The notes under the pieces were generated by a model. The model was not told the origin of the DNA, made no database searches, and was given only the letters and a program-made list of their open reading frames with translations. A stretch of DNA of 64,000 nucleotides from Trinickia acidisoli (GTDB taxonomy: Bacteria; Pseudomonadota; Gammaproteobacteria; Burkholderiales; Burkholderiaceae): contig NZ_JAFLRG010000001.1 in the NCBI RefSeq assembly GCF_017315725.1, positions 3,720,001 through 3,784,000 on the forward strand, in the 5' to 3' direction. Of this stretch, positions 34,145-42,772 are shown in pieces; positions within the stretch are counted from its first letter, which is position 1; each line of letters begins with the position of its first letter. Position numbers and translations under genes: made by a program.

Positions 34145-34451
34145 GAAGGCCCCATCTCTCTCAATTTCTTGTCAGGGGAATGTAGCGCGGCTTGCCGGTG
34201 GGGTAAAGAAATAAAACCTCTGCCGCTCCGGCGTTGCCAGACGGTACCCTGTGGCTGCTGGGATGTGTCTCGAAAGAGTCGGTTAATGAGACACAGTGGC
34301 TTCGCTGACGAGGGCGTGGCCGGTAGACCATGTCGCCAGGCGATAAGGCCGTTAGTTGCGAGGTGGATTGGTTAGGTAAAGGTCGCCCTCGCGGATGCGA
34401 GGACCTCGTGAACGTGCGAATACGGGCACTCTAGTTGACTGCCCGCCCTCT
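34145..34451. other. Region between the accessory block and glmS 3' end
   Basis: 307 bp directly downstream of the glmS stop, the position used by Tn7-type elements (attTn7). A perfect hairpin CCTCGC-GGAT-GCGAGG (34387-34402) could terminate glmS. No Tn7-type end sequence, tRNA or convincing gene was recognised; a 68-codon frame at 34169 looks non-coding. Confidence 0.45.
34387..34402 (-). terminator. Hairpin downstream of glmS
   Basis: 6-bp perfect stem, 4-nt loop, 50 bp after the glmS stop codon; no T-run. Confidence 0.4.
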
Positions 34452-36269
34452 TCACTCCACCGTCACCGACTTCGCCAAATTCCTTGGCTTATCGACATCC
34501 GTCCCGCGCGCACAAGCCGTGTGATAGGCCAGCAACTGCAGCGGCACGACATGCAGGATCGGCGAAAGCATCCCGTAATGCTCAGGCATCCGAATCACGT
34601 GCATGCCTTCCTCATTCACGATCTTCGTATCCGCATCGGCAAACACATAAAGCTGCCCACCACGCGCACGCACTTCCTGCATATTCGACTTGAGCTTTTC
34701 AAGCAGCGCATCATTCGGCGCAACCGTCACGACAGGCATCGCTTCCGTCACGAGCGCAAGCGGCCCGTGCTTCAATTCGCCGGCAGGATAAGCCTCGGCA
34801 TGGATATACGAGATTTCCTTGAGCTTGAGCGCACCTTCGAGTGCGATCGGATAATGCAGCCCGCGCCCAAGGAACAACGCGTTCTCCTTGCGAGAAAACT
34901 CCTCCGACCACGCGATGATTTGCGGTTCGAGCGCAAGCACGCTGTTGAGCGCGGCAGGCAAATGACGCAACCGTTTCACATAGTCGGCTTCCTTCTCGAC
35001 ATCAACATGCCCACGCAGTTTGCCAAGCGTCACCGCCAGCACAAAGAGCCCAACGAGCTGCGTCGTGAACGCCTTCGTCGACGCCACGCCGATCTCGGTG
35101 CCCGCGTGCGTTAGGAACTGCATCTCGGTCAAGCGCACCATCGCGCTCGTGCTGACGTTGCAAATCGCCAGCGTGTGCCGATGGCCAAGATCCCGCGCAT
35201 GCTTGAGCGCCGCCAGCGTATCGGCCGTCTCGCCCGACTGCGAAATGACGACGACGAGCGCCCTCGGATTGGGCACCGATTCGCGATAGCGATACTCGCT
35301 TGCGATCTCCACCTGCGTCGGGATCTTCGCGATCGATTCGAGCCAGTACTTGGCCGTCAATCCCGAGTAATAGCTCGTGCCGCAAGCCAGAATCAAGATG
35401 CCGTCGATGTCGGCGAAGGCCTCGCTCGCCGCTTCGCCGAATAGCTTCGGTGCGAAGGTGTCGCCAGGCGGGATCGTGTCGGAAATCGCGCGCGGTTGCT
35501 CGAAGATTTCCTTTTGCATGAAGTGGCGGTACGGGCCCAGTTCGACCGCGCCGCCGTACGCTTGCACCGTGCGGATTTCGCGTTCGACGCTCGCGCCGTC
35601 GCGATCGCTGATGCGCACGCCGGCCTGCGTCAACTCACACACGTCGCCTTCTTCAAGGAACATGAACTGCTCGGTGCTACCCGCGAGCGCCAATGCGTCC
35701 GATGCAAGAAAGTTCTCGCCCTGCCCCGCGCCGACGACGAGCGGCGAGCCCTGCCGCGCGCCCACCACGGTATGCGGTTCGTCCTTGTGCACGACGGCAA
35801 TCGCATACGCACCGTGCAATTGCTTGACGGCTTCGCAAACGGTCTCGTACAAGCTGCCTTGATAGAGGCTGTGGACCAGGTGCGCGATGACTTCGGTGTC
35901 GGTCTGCGACACGAATTCGTAGCCCTTGCCCCGCAGCATCTCGCGCAACGATTCGAAGTTCTCGATGATGCCGTTGTGCACGAGCGCGACGGTATCGCGC
36001 GAGAAGATCGGATGCGCATTGCCGGTAACCGGCGCGCCGTGCGTGGCCCAGCGCGTATGCGCGATGCCCGTGACGCCTTCGAGGTGTCCTTCGCGCACTT
36101 GTGCGTCGAGGTCGGCCACACGCGCGACGCTGCGCGCGCGGCGCGGTTCGCCTCTCGTCAGCACGGCCACGCCGCATGAGTCGTAGCCGCGGTATTCGAG
36201 GCGGCGTAGTCCTTCGACAAGGACGGGAACGATATTACGCTGCGCAACGGCGCCGACGATGCCACACAT
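34452..36269 (-). CDS. glmS: Glutamine:fructose-6-phosphate aminotransferase (isomerizing)
   Basis: 605 aa. It makes glucosamine-6-phosphate from fructose-6-phosphate and glutamine, the first step of UDP-GlcNAc synthesis. The N-terminal class-II glutaminase domain starts MCGIVGAVAQRN with the nucleophilic Cys1 and includes HTRWATHGAP and HNGIIENF. Two SIS sugar-isomerase domains follow (LACGTSYYSGLTAKYWLE, VVISQSGETADTLAAL, and IGVASTKAFTTQL), ending in the typical KSVTVE tail with the conserved C-terminal Lys-Ser-Val-Thr-Val-Glu. It lies downstream of glmU, with which it forms the usual pair. Confidence 0.98.
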   Translation of the reverse strand: MCGIVGAVAQRNIVPVLVEGLRRLEYRGYDSCGVAVLTRGEPRRARSVARVADLDAQVREGHLEGVTGIAHTRWATHGAPVTGNAHPIFSRDTVALVHNGIIENFESLREMLRGKGYEFVSQTDTEVIAHLVHSLYQGSLYETVCEAVKQLHGAYAIAVVHKDEPHTVVGARQGSPLVVGAGQGENFLASDALALAGSTEQFMFLEEGDVCELTQAGVRISDRDGASVEREIRTVQAYGGAVELGPYRHFMQKEIFEQPRAISDTIPPGDTFAPKLFGEAASEAFADIDGILILACGTSYYSGLTAKYWLESIAKIPTQVEIASEYRYRESVPNPRALVVVISQSGETADTLAALKHARDLGHRHTLAICNVSTSAMVRLTEMQFLTHAGTEIGVASTKAFTTQLVGLFVLAVTLGKLRGHVDVEKEADYVKRLRHLPAALNSVLALEPQIIAWSEEFSRKENALFLGRGLHYPIALEGALKLKEISYIHAEAYPAGELKHGPLALVTEAMPVVTVAPNDALLEKLKSNMQEVRARGGQLYVFADADTKIVNEEGMHVIRMPEHYGMLSPILHVVPLQLLAYHTACARGTDVDKPRNLAKSVTVE

Positions 36270-36365
36270 GAGAGTTCTTCCTTTCGCAAGTCATGCTTCT
36301 TTCTTTTAGCGTGCGGCGCATTTATGCTCGCGTCGGTGCGGGAGCGCATGCGCCAGGACGCCGGC

Positions 36366-37727
36366 TCAGCTTTTCTTCTTGACGGGGCGAACGTAGCCGT
36401 CGCGCGTCACTTGCGTCTTCTCGTTGAGCACGAGCGTGCCTTCGGGCACATCCTTCCATATCGTCGTGCCTGCCGCGATCGTCACGCCGCGCGCCACGCG
36501 CACCGGCGCGACGAACTGCGTATCCGAGCCGACGAAGACGTCGTCCTCGATCACGGTGCGGTGTTTGTTCGCACCGTCGTAATTACAGGTGATCGTGCCG
36601 GCACCGACGTTCACGCGCGCGCCGATGTCGGCATCGCCGATATACGTCAGATGGTTCGCCTTCGAGCCCTGGCCGAGCGTCGCATTCTTCACTTCAACAA
36701 AATTGCCGACGTGCGTTTCGTCGCCGAGCACGGCGCCGGGCCGCAGCCGTGCGTACGGCCCCAACACGGCCTGCTCGCCTACACGCGCACCCTCGATGTG
36801 CGTGAACGGCTCGATGCGCGTGCCGGCGCCGATCGTCGCGTCGCGCAGCACGCAGTTTGCGCCGACCGTCACGCCATCTGCCAACGCCACCTGACCTTCG
36901 AAGACGCAATTGACGTCGATCGACACGTCGCGGCCGCATGTAAGCGTGCCGCGCACGTCCAACCGCGCCGGGTCGACGATCGTCACGCCTTCGCCGAGCA
37001 AGGCGTCGGCCAAGTTGCGTTGATGGATGCGCTCGAGCTCCGCCAATTGCGCTTTGCTGTTGACGCCGAGCGTCTCCCATACGTCGTCGGGCTGCGTTGT
37101 CACGACATCGAAGCCCGCTTCGATCGCGCGTTCGACGACGTCGGTCAAGTAATACTCGCCCTGCGCGTTGTCGTTTTTCAGTGCGCCAAGCCACATGGCC
37201 AACTGAGCAGTGGGCGTGACCACGATGCCGGTGTTGATCTCGACGATGCGCAATTGCTCCGGCGTCGCATCCTTTTGCTCGACGATGCGCGTCACGTAAC
37301 CGCCCGAGTCGCGCACGATGCGGCCGTAACCGGTGGGATCGTCGAGCGAGACGGTCAAGATGCCGTAGCGGCCGTCAATGGCAGCATCGGCCAAGCGCTT
37401 GAGCGTGGACGGCTTCGTGAGCGGCACGTCGCCGTAGAGCACGAGCGTGGGACGCGTGGGATCGAGCAGCGGCAGCGCTTGCTGCACGGCATGCCCGGTA
37501 CCAAGCTGCTCGGCTTGCAGCACGAACGCGATGTCGGGAGCGGCCACGGCTTGCTGCACGGCTTCGGCGCCGTGCCCCACGACGACGACGATGCGCGCCG
37601 GCTCGAGCGCGCGCGCGGTATCGATGACGTGCGAGAGAAGCGGCCGGCCGGCCAGCGGATGGAGCACCTTCGGCAGCGCGGAGCGCATGCGCTTGCCGGT
37701 GCCTGCAGCCAATATGACGATGTTCAT
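36366..37727 (-). CDS. glmU: Bifunctional GlcN-1-P acetyltransferase / GlcNAc-1-P uridyltransferase
   Basis: 453 aa from ATG 37727, giving the usual length and the canonical nucleotidyltransferase start NIVILAAGTGKRMRSALPKVLHPLAG. The N-terminal half is the uridyltransferase (GHAVQQALP, YGDVPLTK, EYYLTDV). The C-terminal half is a left-handed beta-helix of hexapeptide repeats, with acetyltransferase residues in HLTYIGDADIG and CNYDGANKHRT. It converts GlcN-1-P to UDP-GlcNAc for peptidoglycan and lipopolysaccharide. It lies 96 bp upstream of glmS, so the two flank the GlmM step encoded elsewhere. Confidence 0.98.
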   Translation of the reverse strand: MNIVILAAGTGKRMRSALPKVLHPLAGRPLLSHVIDTARALEPARIVVVVGHGAEAVQQAVAAPDIAFVLQAEQLGTGHAVQQALPLLDPTRPTLVLYGDVPLTKPSTLKRLADAAIDGRYGILTVSLDDPTGYGRIVRDSGGYVTRIVEQKDATPEQLRIVEINTGIVVTPTAQLAMWLGALKNDNAQGEYYLTDVVERAIEAGFDVVTTQPDDVWETLGVNSKAQLAELERIHQRNLADALLGEGVTIVDPARLDVRGTLTCGRDVSIDVNCVFEGQVALADGVTVGANCVLRDATIGAGTRIEPFTHIEGARVGEQAVLGPYARLRPGAVLGDETHVGNFVEVKNATLGQGSKANHLTYIGDADIGARVNVGAGTITCNYDGANKHRTVIEDDVFVGSDTQFVAPVRVARGVTIAAGTTIWKDVPEGTLVLNEKTQVTRDGYVRPVKKKS

Positions 37728-37816
37728 GGCATCGGCGAAAAATGTAGGTACAAAGTGCGCGATTCTAACATGCGGCCAGGCGCGCAAAGCCCGTGCGGCG
37801 CGGCTCGCCGGCTCGC

Positions 37817-37847
37817 GCGCGGCCGGCCGCGCCGGGGCCCCGGCGCG
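37817..37847. terminator. Two overlapping GC palindromes after ttcA
   Basis: A 16-bp palindrome (37817-37832) overlaps a 20-bp palindrome CGCGCCGGGGCCCCGGCGCG (37828-37847), starting 3 bp after the ttcA stop on the minus strand. Very stable, mutually exclusive hairpins; likely termination or mRNA end protection before glmU. Confidence 0.5.
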
Positions 37848-37850
37848 TCG

Positions 37851-38888
37851 TCAAAGGTCGTCGAACGGGACGAACGAAATCGTCTGCGCGGCGCTCGACT
37901 CGTCGCCCTCGCCCGTCGCTCCGGTCGCGCAGGGTTCGTCGTCGAAGGCGATGTCGCCGAGCGGATCGGCCTGCCCCGTCGCACGCAGCCCCGCGAACGG
38001 AAACAGCGTCGCATCCATCAGATGCGACGGCACGACGTTCGAGAGCGCATTGAACATGTTCTCGACGCGCCCCGGAAAACGTTTGTCCCAATCACGGATC
38101 AGCGCCTTCATTTCCGCACGTTTCAGGTTCGGCTGACTACCGCACAAATTGCACGGAATGATCGGGAACGCACGCAATTGCGCGTATTTCTCGAGATCGA
38201 CTTCCTTCACGTAGGCGAGCGGCCGAATCACGATGTTCTTGCCGTCGTCCGATTGCAGCTTCGGCGGCATGCCCTTGAGCTTGCCCCCGTAGAACAGGTT
38301 CAACAACGTCGTCTGCAGAATGTCGTCGCGATGGTGGCCGAGCGCGATCTTGGTCGCACCGAGTTCGCCGGCCACGCGATACAGGATGCCGCGCCGCAGC
38401 CGCGAGCACAGCGAGCACGTCGTCTTGCCTTCGGGCACGAGACGCTTGACGATGCTGTACGTGTCCTGATTCTCGATGTGGAACGGCACGCCCGCGCTTC
38501 TCAGGTACTCGGGCAGCACGTGCTCGGGAAACCCCGGCTGCTTTTGGTCGAGATTGACGGCGACGATGTCGAAATCGATCGGCGCGCGCTCGCGCAGCCG
38601 CAGCAAGATGTCGAGCATCGCATAGCTGTCCTTGCCGCCCGACATGCAGACCATCACCTTGTCGCCCTGCTCGATCATGTTGAAGTCGCCGACCGCTTGA
38701 CCGACGAGCCGAGCCAACCGCTTGAACAGCTTGTTGTTCTCGTACGCTTCCTTTTGCTCACGACGGGTCTGCGGGCGATGCTCGCGCGCATCGCCCGCCG
38801 CTTCGCCCGGCATGGCTTGCGCAAGCTCGGCTGCAACGTCGGCTTGGGCGGCCGCGCCTTCGGGCGCGATCCTCTCGGGCGCGTTCAT
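37851..38888 (-). CDS. ttcA: tRNA 2-thiocytidine(32) synthetase
   Basis: 345 aa from ATG 38888. The PP-loop ATP motif is MVCMSGGKDSYAMLD. The two Cys of the C-x-x-C pair (TTCSLCSRLRRG) plus Cys in IPCNLCGSQPN support the [4Fe-4S] cluster. TtcA thiolates cytidine 32 in several tRNAs. The first ~45 residues are Ala/Glu rich, and a C-terminal extension of ~30 acidic residues is present. The start overlaps the folB stop by ATGA, so it is translated with folB. Confidence 0.96.
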   Translation of the reverse strand: MNAPERIAPEGAAAQADVAAELAQAMPGEAAGDAREHRPQTRREQKEAYENNKLFKRLARLVGQAVGDFNMIEQGDKVMVCMSGGKDSYAMLDILLRLRERAPIDFDIVAVNLDQKQPGFPEHVLPEYLRSAGVPFHIENQDTYSIVKRLVPEGKTTCSLCSRLRRGILYRVAGELGATKIALGHHRDDILQTTLLNLFYGGKLKGMPPKLQSDDGKNIVIRPLAYVKEVDLEKYAQLRAFPIIPCNLCGSQPNLKRAEMKALIRDWDKRFPGRVENMFNALSNVVPSHLMDATLFPFAGLRATGQADPLGDIAFDDEPCATGATGEGDESSAAQTISFVPFDDL

Positions 38889-39286
38889 ACGACTTCCTCT
38901 TTGATGCGAAAGACTTCGACACCCACGGCATCGCAGTCGGGATAGACGTCGGGCTTTTCCGTCGACACGGAAACGGCGCGCACGCGCGGATGCTCGAGCA
39001 TCATCGCCGCGATGTCGTCGCACAGCGTCTCTTGCAAGTGGATGTGCCCCTTGCCGACGCGGCGGGCGATCGTCGCGCGCATGAAGTCGTAATCGACGAC
39101 CTCGTGTAGCTTGTCTTCCGTCGGCGTCGTTTGCGCGAGCGGCACGAACAGTTCGACGTTGATGACGACGCGCTGCTCCCCGCGCTTTTCGAACTCGTGC
39201 ACGCCGATGTTGATGTAAACCTCGTAATTGCGCAGAAACAGCCTGCGGCAGTCGACGAGCCGGGGGTGCAAGAGAGCGGCAACCAT
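38885..39286 (-). CDS. folB: Dihydroneopterin aldolase
   Basis: 133 aa from ATG 39286; an ATG at 39301 is also in frame. Family features: LFLRNYEVYINIGVHEFEKRGEQRVVINVEL and the catalytic-region segment HEVVDYDFMRATI, with HIHLQETLCDDIAAMML near the end. It cleaves 7,8-dihydroneopterin to 6-hydroxymethyl-dihydropterin in folate synthesis. Next to it is a FolM-like pteridine reductase, and downstream ttcA overlaps by 4 bp, giving a short operon. Confidence 0.93.
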   Translation of the reverse strand: MVAALLHPRLVDCRRLFLRNYEVYINIGVHEFEKRGEQRVVINVELFVPLAQTTPTEDKLHEVVDYDFMRATIARRVGKGHIHLQETLCDDIAAMMLEHPRVRAVSVSTEKPDVYPDCDAVGVEVFRIKEEVV

Positions 39287-39359
39287 ATTCGTTCCAATCA
39301 AAATATGCGCTGCTTGAGCGCGAAAGGCCCAGTTCGGCGGGGGCCGGGGCCGGTGCGCG

Positions 39360-40181
39360 TCAGCGCGTCAAAAACATCACGTCGCGCGGCAGCGGCACGA
39401 GGTGCTGGCCGCCGTCGACGACCAGCGTCGCGCCCGTCACGCCGCGCGCATTCGCCAAGTAGCACGCCGCCGCGACGACGTCCTCGGGCGTCGACGCGCG
39501 GCCGAGCGGCGTCACGCGATGCGCCTGTGCGAATTCGTCGGGCGTTTGGTCTGCCGACTGCAGCGTCAGCCCCGGGGCGATCGCCACGACGCGCACTTTC
39601 GGGGCCAAAGCCTGCGCGAGCGTCACGGTAGCCGTTTGCAACGCCGCTTTCGACAGCGTGTACGACAAGTAGTCCGGATTCAGGTTGTACAGCTTCTGGT
39701 CGAGCACGTTGATGACGACGCTACGCAGTGTTTCGTCTTCGTTCGCCGCGTCGGGCGTCGCCTCGAACAGCGCGCGCGCCAGCACGAGCGGCGCACCGAC
39801 GTTGACGGCCATGTGCGCGAGCAGCGTCTCGTAGCCGGCGTCGTGCGCCGTGTCTTCGACGAAGCGCGATGCGTTGTTGACGATGCACGCGGGCCGCCCG
39901 AGCGCAGCCGTGCAAGCCGCGACGAGCCCCGCCGCCTCGCGCTCGACCGCCAAATCGGCGGCCAACGCCACGGCGCGGCGGCCCAGCGCATGAATCTGCT
40001 CGACGACCGCATCGGCTTCGTCCCGCGACGCCGCGTAATGGACGGCGACATCCCATCCCTTGGCCGCGAAGCCAAGCGCGAGCGCGCGCCCGATGCGCCG
40101 CGCCGCGCCCGTCACGAGCACGACGCGCGGGGGCGACGCTTGGGCGTCGGCGTCAGGACGAGGATCGACGGAAGCGGTCAT
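39360..40181 (-). CDS. SDR family oxidoreductase, FolM/pteridine-reductase-like
   Basis: 273 aa. The Rossmann motif reads VTGAARRIGRALALGFAAKG; the Arg pair after TGAA is typical of pteridine reductases and FolM rather than generic ketoreductases. The active-site YTLSKAAL (Tyr-x3-Lys) and upstream Asn/Ser positions (VINVLDQKLYNLNPDYLSY) are present; an NNASRF segment follows the cofactor domain. FolM reduces dihydromonapterin/dihydrofolate with NADPH. Its position upstream of folB supports a pterin role. Confidence 0.85.
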   Translation of the reverse strand: MTASVDPRPDADAQASPPRVVLVTGAARRIGRALALGFAAKGWDVAVHYAASRDEADAVVEQIHALGRRAVALAADLAVEREAAGLVAACTAALGRPACIVNNASRFVEDTAHDAGYETLLAHMAVNVGAPLVLARALFEATPDAANEDETLRSVVINVLDQKLYNLNPDYLSYTLSKAALQTATVTLAQALAPKVRVVAIAPGLTLQSADQTPDEFAQAHRVTPLGRASTPEDVVAAACYLANARGVTGATLVVDGGQHLVPLPRDVMFLTR

Positions 40182-40194
40182 TTACAATGCCGGA

Positions 40195-41415
40195 ATGAAT
40201 CAAAATGCTCACGAACCCGCTAGTTTACCCGTTCCGGCCGCCGATGCGCTCGCCGCGAGCGCCGATCTCGCCGCACGCATCCGCGACGAGATCGCAACCG
40301 CCGGCGGCTGGCTGCCGTTCGACCGCTATATGGAGCTCGCGCTCTACACGCCCGGCCTCGGCTACTACAGCGGCGGCGCGCGCAAATTCGGCCGCCGCGC
40401 CGAGGACGGCAGCGACTTCGTCACGGCCCCCGAACTCTCGCCGCTCTTTGCCCAAACGTTGGCCCGTCCGCTCGCGCAGGCGCTGCAAGCGAGCGGCACG
40501 CGCGAGTTGATGGAGTTCGGCGCCGGCACGGGCCGTCTCGCGGCAGGCATCCTGTCGGCGCTCGATGCGCTCGGGGTATCGCTCGACAGCTATGCCATCG
40601 TCGATCTATCGGGCGAGCTGCGCGAGCGTCAGCGCGAAACGATCGAAGCGCTCGGCGGCGAGCTAGCCTCGCGCGTGCGCTGGCTCGACGCGCTGCCCGA
40701 GCGGTTCGAGGGCATAGTAATCGGCAACGAGGTGCTCGATGCGATGCCGGTGCAGCTCTATGCACGCACGGGCGGGATCTGGCATGCGCGCGGCGTGGCC
40801 GTAGGCGAGGCCGGCGCATTTCGTTTCGAAGCGCGTGCGCTCGATGCGCCCGCGGTGCAATTGACGAAGGAAGACGCCGCGCTGTTTGCGGAACTCGATG
40901 CCGAGATCGACCCGGCAATCGACTATGTCGCGGAAACACATGCGGCGGGCGCTGCGTTTGCGCGCACCATCTGCGCCATGCTCAAGCGCGGCGCGGCGTT
41001 TTTCATCGATTACGGCTTTCCGCGCGCCGAGTACTACCATCCGCAGCGCACACAGGGCACGCTGATGTGCCACTACCGGCACCGCGCGCACGACGACCCG
41101 TTTCTTTACCCAGGGTTGCAGGACATCACGGCGCACGTCGAATTCACGCGCATCGCCGAAGCAGGTGTCGAAACGGGAGCCGATTTGCTCGGCTATACGT
41201 CGCAGGCGCGCTTTCTGATGAACGCGGGGGTGACCGAAGTTTTATCGGAAATCGATCCGGCCGACGCAAGCCGTTTCTTGCCGGCTGCCAATGCGGTGCA
41301 GAAGCTGTTGTCCGAGGCCGAGATGGGCGAACTGTTCAAGGTGATCGCGTTCTCGCGCGGCATAGACGGCACGCTCGATGCGTTCGCGCGGGGGGATCGG
41401 TCGCATACGCTGTGA
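40195..41415 (+). CDS. MidA/NDUFAF7-type SAM-dependent methyltransferase
   Basis: 406 aa from ATG 40195. Family features: GWLPFDRYMELALYTPGLGYYSGG, DFVTAPELSPLFAQTLARPL, ELMEFGAGTGRLAAGIL (AdoMet site), VIGNEVLDAMPVQ, and DYGFPRAEYYHPQR-like ending. The eukaryotic relative NDUFAF7 methylates an Arg of complex I subunit NDUFS2; the bacterial target is not established. Only 13 bp separate its start codon from that of the divergent FolM-like gene. It converges on cca. Confidence 0.9.
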   Translation: MNQNAHEPASLPVPAADALAASADLAARIRDEIATAGGWLPFDRYMELALYTPGLGYYSGGARKFGRRAEDGSDFVTAPELSPLFAQTLARPLAQALQASGTRELMEFGAGTGRLAAGILSALDALGVSLDSYAIVDLSGELRERQRETIEALGGELASRVRWLDALPERFEGIVIGNEVLDAMPVQLYARTGGIWHARGVAVGEAGAFRFEARALDAPAVQLTKEDAALFAELDAEIDPAIDYVAETHAAGAAFARTICAMLKRGAAFFIDYGFPRAEYYHPQRTQGTLMCHYRHRAHDDPFLYPGLQDITAHVEFTRIAEAGVETGADLLGYTSQARFLMNAGVTEVLSEIDPADASRFLPAANAVQKLLSEAEMGELFKVIAFSRGIDGTLDAFARGDRSHTL

Positions 41416-41445
41416 GCGGATCGGATGTGAAAGCGCGAATCGATG

Positions 41446-41515
41446 TCGATCGATGTCGATCGACATCGATCGATTCCGGCGCATATCGGCTGTCGTCGAT
41501 CAACATTGATCGACG
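41446..41515. repeat. Two palindromes between convergent genes
   Basis: A perfect 28-bp palindrome centred at 41459/41460 (41446-41473, built from TCGATCGATG units) and a second stem CGTCGATCAA / TTGATCGACG (41494-41515). They lie between the methyltransferase and cca stops, so a bidirectional terminator is the simplest reading. Confidence 0.55.
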
Positions 41516-41524
41516 TTGATGCCG

Positions 41525-42772
41525 TCAGTCGGCTTCAGGGCCCTCAAACGCCGCGCCCACCGCCTTCACACGCGCCCGGTGCACGGCCTCCTTGATCTTC
41601 GCGGGCTGATCGGCAAATGCCTGAGCCACCGCGCCCGCGTCGACACTGCGCGCCGCCGTCAACGCGACACGCAATCGCTCCGCCTGCGGATAATCGCGGG
41701 TCTCGAAGCCGAGCCGCCCGCGCGCATCCGCTTCGCACGCCTGCAGCGCTTGCGCGAAGCGAGCCGGCTTGCGCAGCGCGTCGCAGCGCTCGAACAACCG
41801 CACGAGCGCTTGCGCACCCATCTCCATCACGCGATGAATGTTGCCGTGCTCGCGTGCGACGAGCACCGCCAGATCGCGGCACTCGTTCGGCACGCGCAAG
41901 CGCTCGCACATCGGCCGCAGCAGATCGACGCTGCGCGTTTCGTGTCCGATGTGGCGCGGCAGCACGTCGTCAGGCGTCGTCGCCTTGCCCAGATCGTGCG
42001 CGAGCGCGGCAAAACGCACCGTCAAAGCGTAGCCGCGCGCCGCCGCGTAATCGACGACCATCATCACATGCACGCCGGTATCGACTTCGGGATGGTAATC
42101 GGCACGCTGCGGCACGCCGAACAGCGCGTCGATCTCGGGCAGCACGCGTGCCAAAGCACCGCACTCGCGCAGCGCCTCGAACATCCGCGACGGCTTGCGC
42201 TCCGTCAGCCCGCGCGAAATCTCCTGCCACACACGCTCGGGTACGAGCGCATCGACCTCTCCGGCCTGCGTCATCGTTCGCATCAGCGCGAGCGTCTCCG
42301 GCGCGACCGTGAAATCGTGGAATCGCGCCGCAAAGCGCGCCACGCGCAGAATGCGCACCGGGTCCTCGACGAACGCCTCGCCAACGTGCCGAAAGCGCCG
42401 CGCACGCAGGTCCGCCTGCCCGTCGAACGGATCGATGACGGGCCCGATCAGTTCGCCGTCGGGCCGGACCTCGCGCGCCATCGCGTTGATCGTCAAGTCG
42501 CGCCGAGCGAGATCCTCCTCCAGCGTGACATCGGGCGCGTAGTAGAACTGGAAGCCGTGATAGCCCGCCGCCGTCTTGCGCTCCGTGCGTGCGAGGGCGT
42601 ACTCCTCGTGGGTCTGCGGATGCAAAAAGACCGGAAAGTCCTTACCGACGGGACGATAGCCCTGCGCCACCATCTGCTCGGGCGTCGCGCCGACGACGAC
42701 GTAATCGCGATCGGACACGGCCACGCCGAGCAACGCATCGCGGATCGCGCCGCCTACCGCGTAGATCTTCAT
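41525..42772 (-). CDS. cca: Multifunctional CCA-adding tRNA nucleotidyltransferase
   Basis: 415 aa from ATG 42772. Class-II nucleotidyltransferase: KIYAVGGAIRDALLG, DRDYVVVGATP (catalytic Asp pair), then EEDLARRDLTINAMA and RILRVARFAARF. The C-terminal part carries an HD phosphohydrolase domain (ALAHDLGKATT with HD, and REHGNIHR), as in E. coli Cca. It adds or repairs the 3' CCA of tRNAs. The start overlaps the GST stop by ATGA, so the two are coupled. Confidence 0.97.
   Translation of the reverse strand: MKIYAVGGAIRDALLGVAVSDRDYVVVGATPEQMVAQGYRPVGKDFPVFLHPQTHEEYALARTERKTAAGYHGFQFYYAPDVTLEEDLARRDLTINAMAREVRPDGELIGPVIDPFDGQADLRARRFRHVGEAFVEDPVRILRVARFAARFHDFTVAPETLALMRTMTQAGEVDALVPERVWQEISRGLTERKPSRMFEALRECGALARVLPEIDALFGVPQRADYHPEVDTGVHVMMVVDYAAARGYALTVRFAALAHDLGKATTPDDVLPRHIGHETRSVDLLRPMCERLRVPNECRDLAVLVAREHGNIHRVMEMGAQALVRLFERCDALRKPARFAQALQACEADARGRLGFETRDYPQAERLRVALTAARSVDAGAVAQAFADQPAKIKEAVHRARVKAVGAAFEGPEAD

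Noticed and set aside
34169..34375. 68-codon frame between the accessory block and glmS
   Set aside because: No ribosome site, Cys/Arg/Trp-rich random composition, no neighbours in operon.
34145..34451. Tn7 right or left end next to glmS
   Set aside because: Searched by eye for TGTGGGCGGACA-like ends and repeated internal sites; none found.
36324..38945. 873-codon open frame opposite glmU and ttcA
   Set aside because: It runs antisense to two unmistakable enzymes and its composition (Arg/Ala/Val/Asp/His rich) is what GC-rich antisense frames produce.
41432..41520. Repeated GATCGATGTC units considered as iterons or an origin
   Set aside because: They lie between two converging stop codons and form hairpins; no replication gene, DnaA boxes or AT-rich unwinding region nearby. 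A terminator is simpler.
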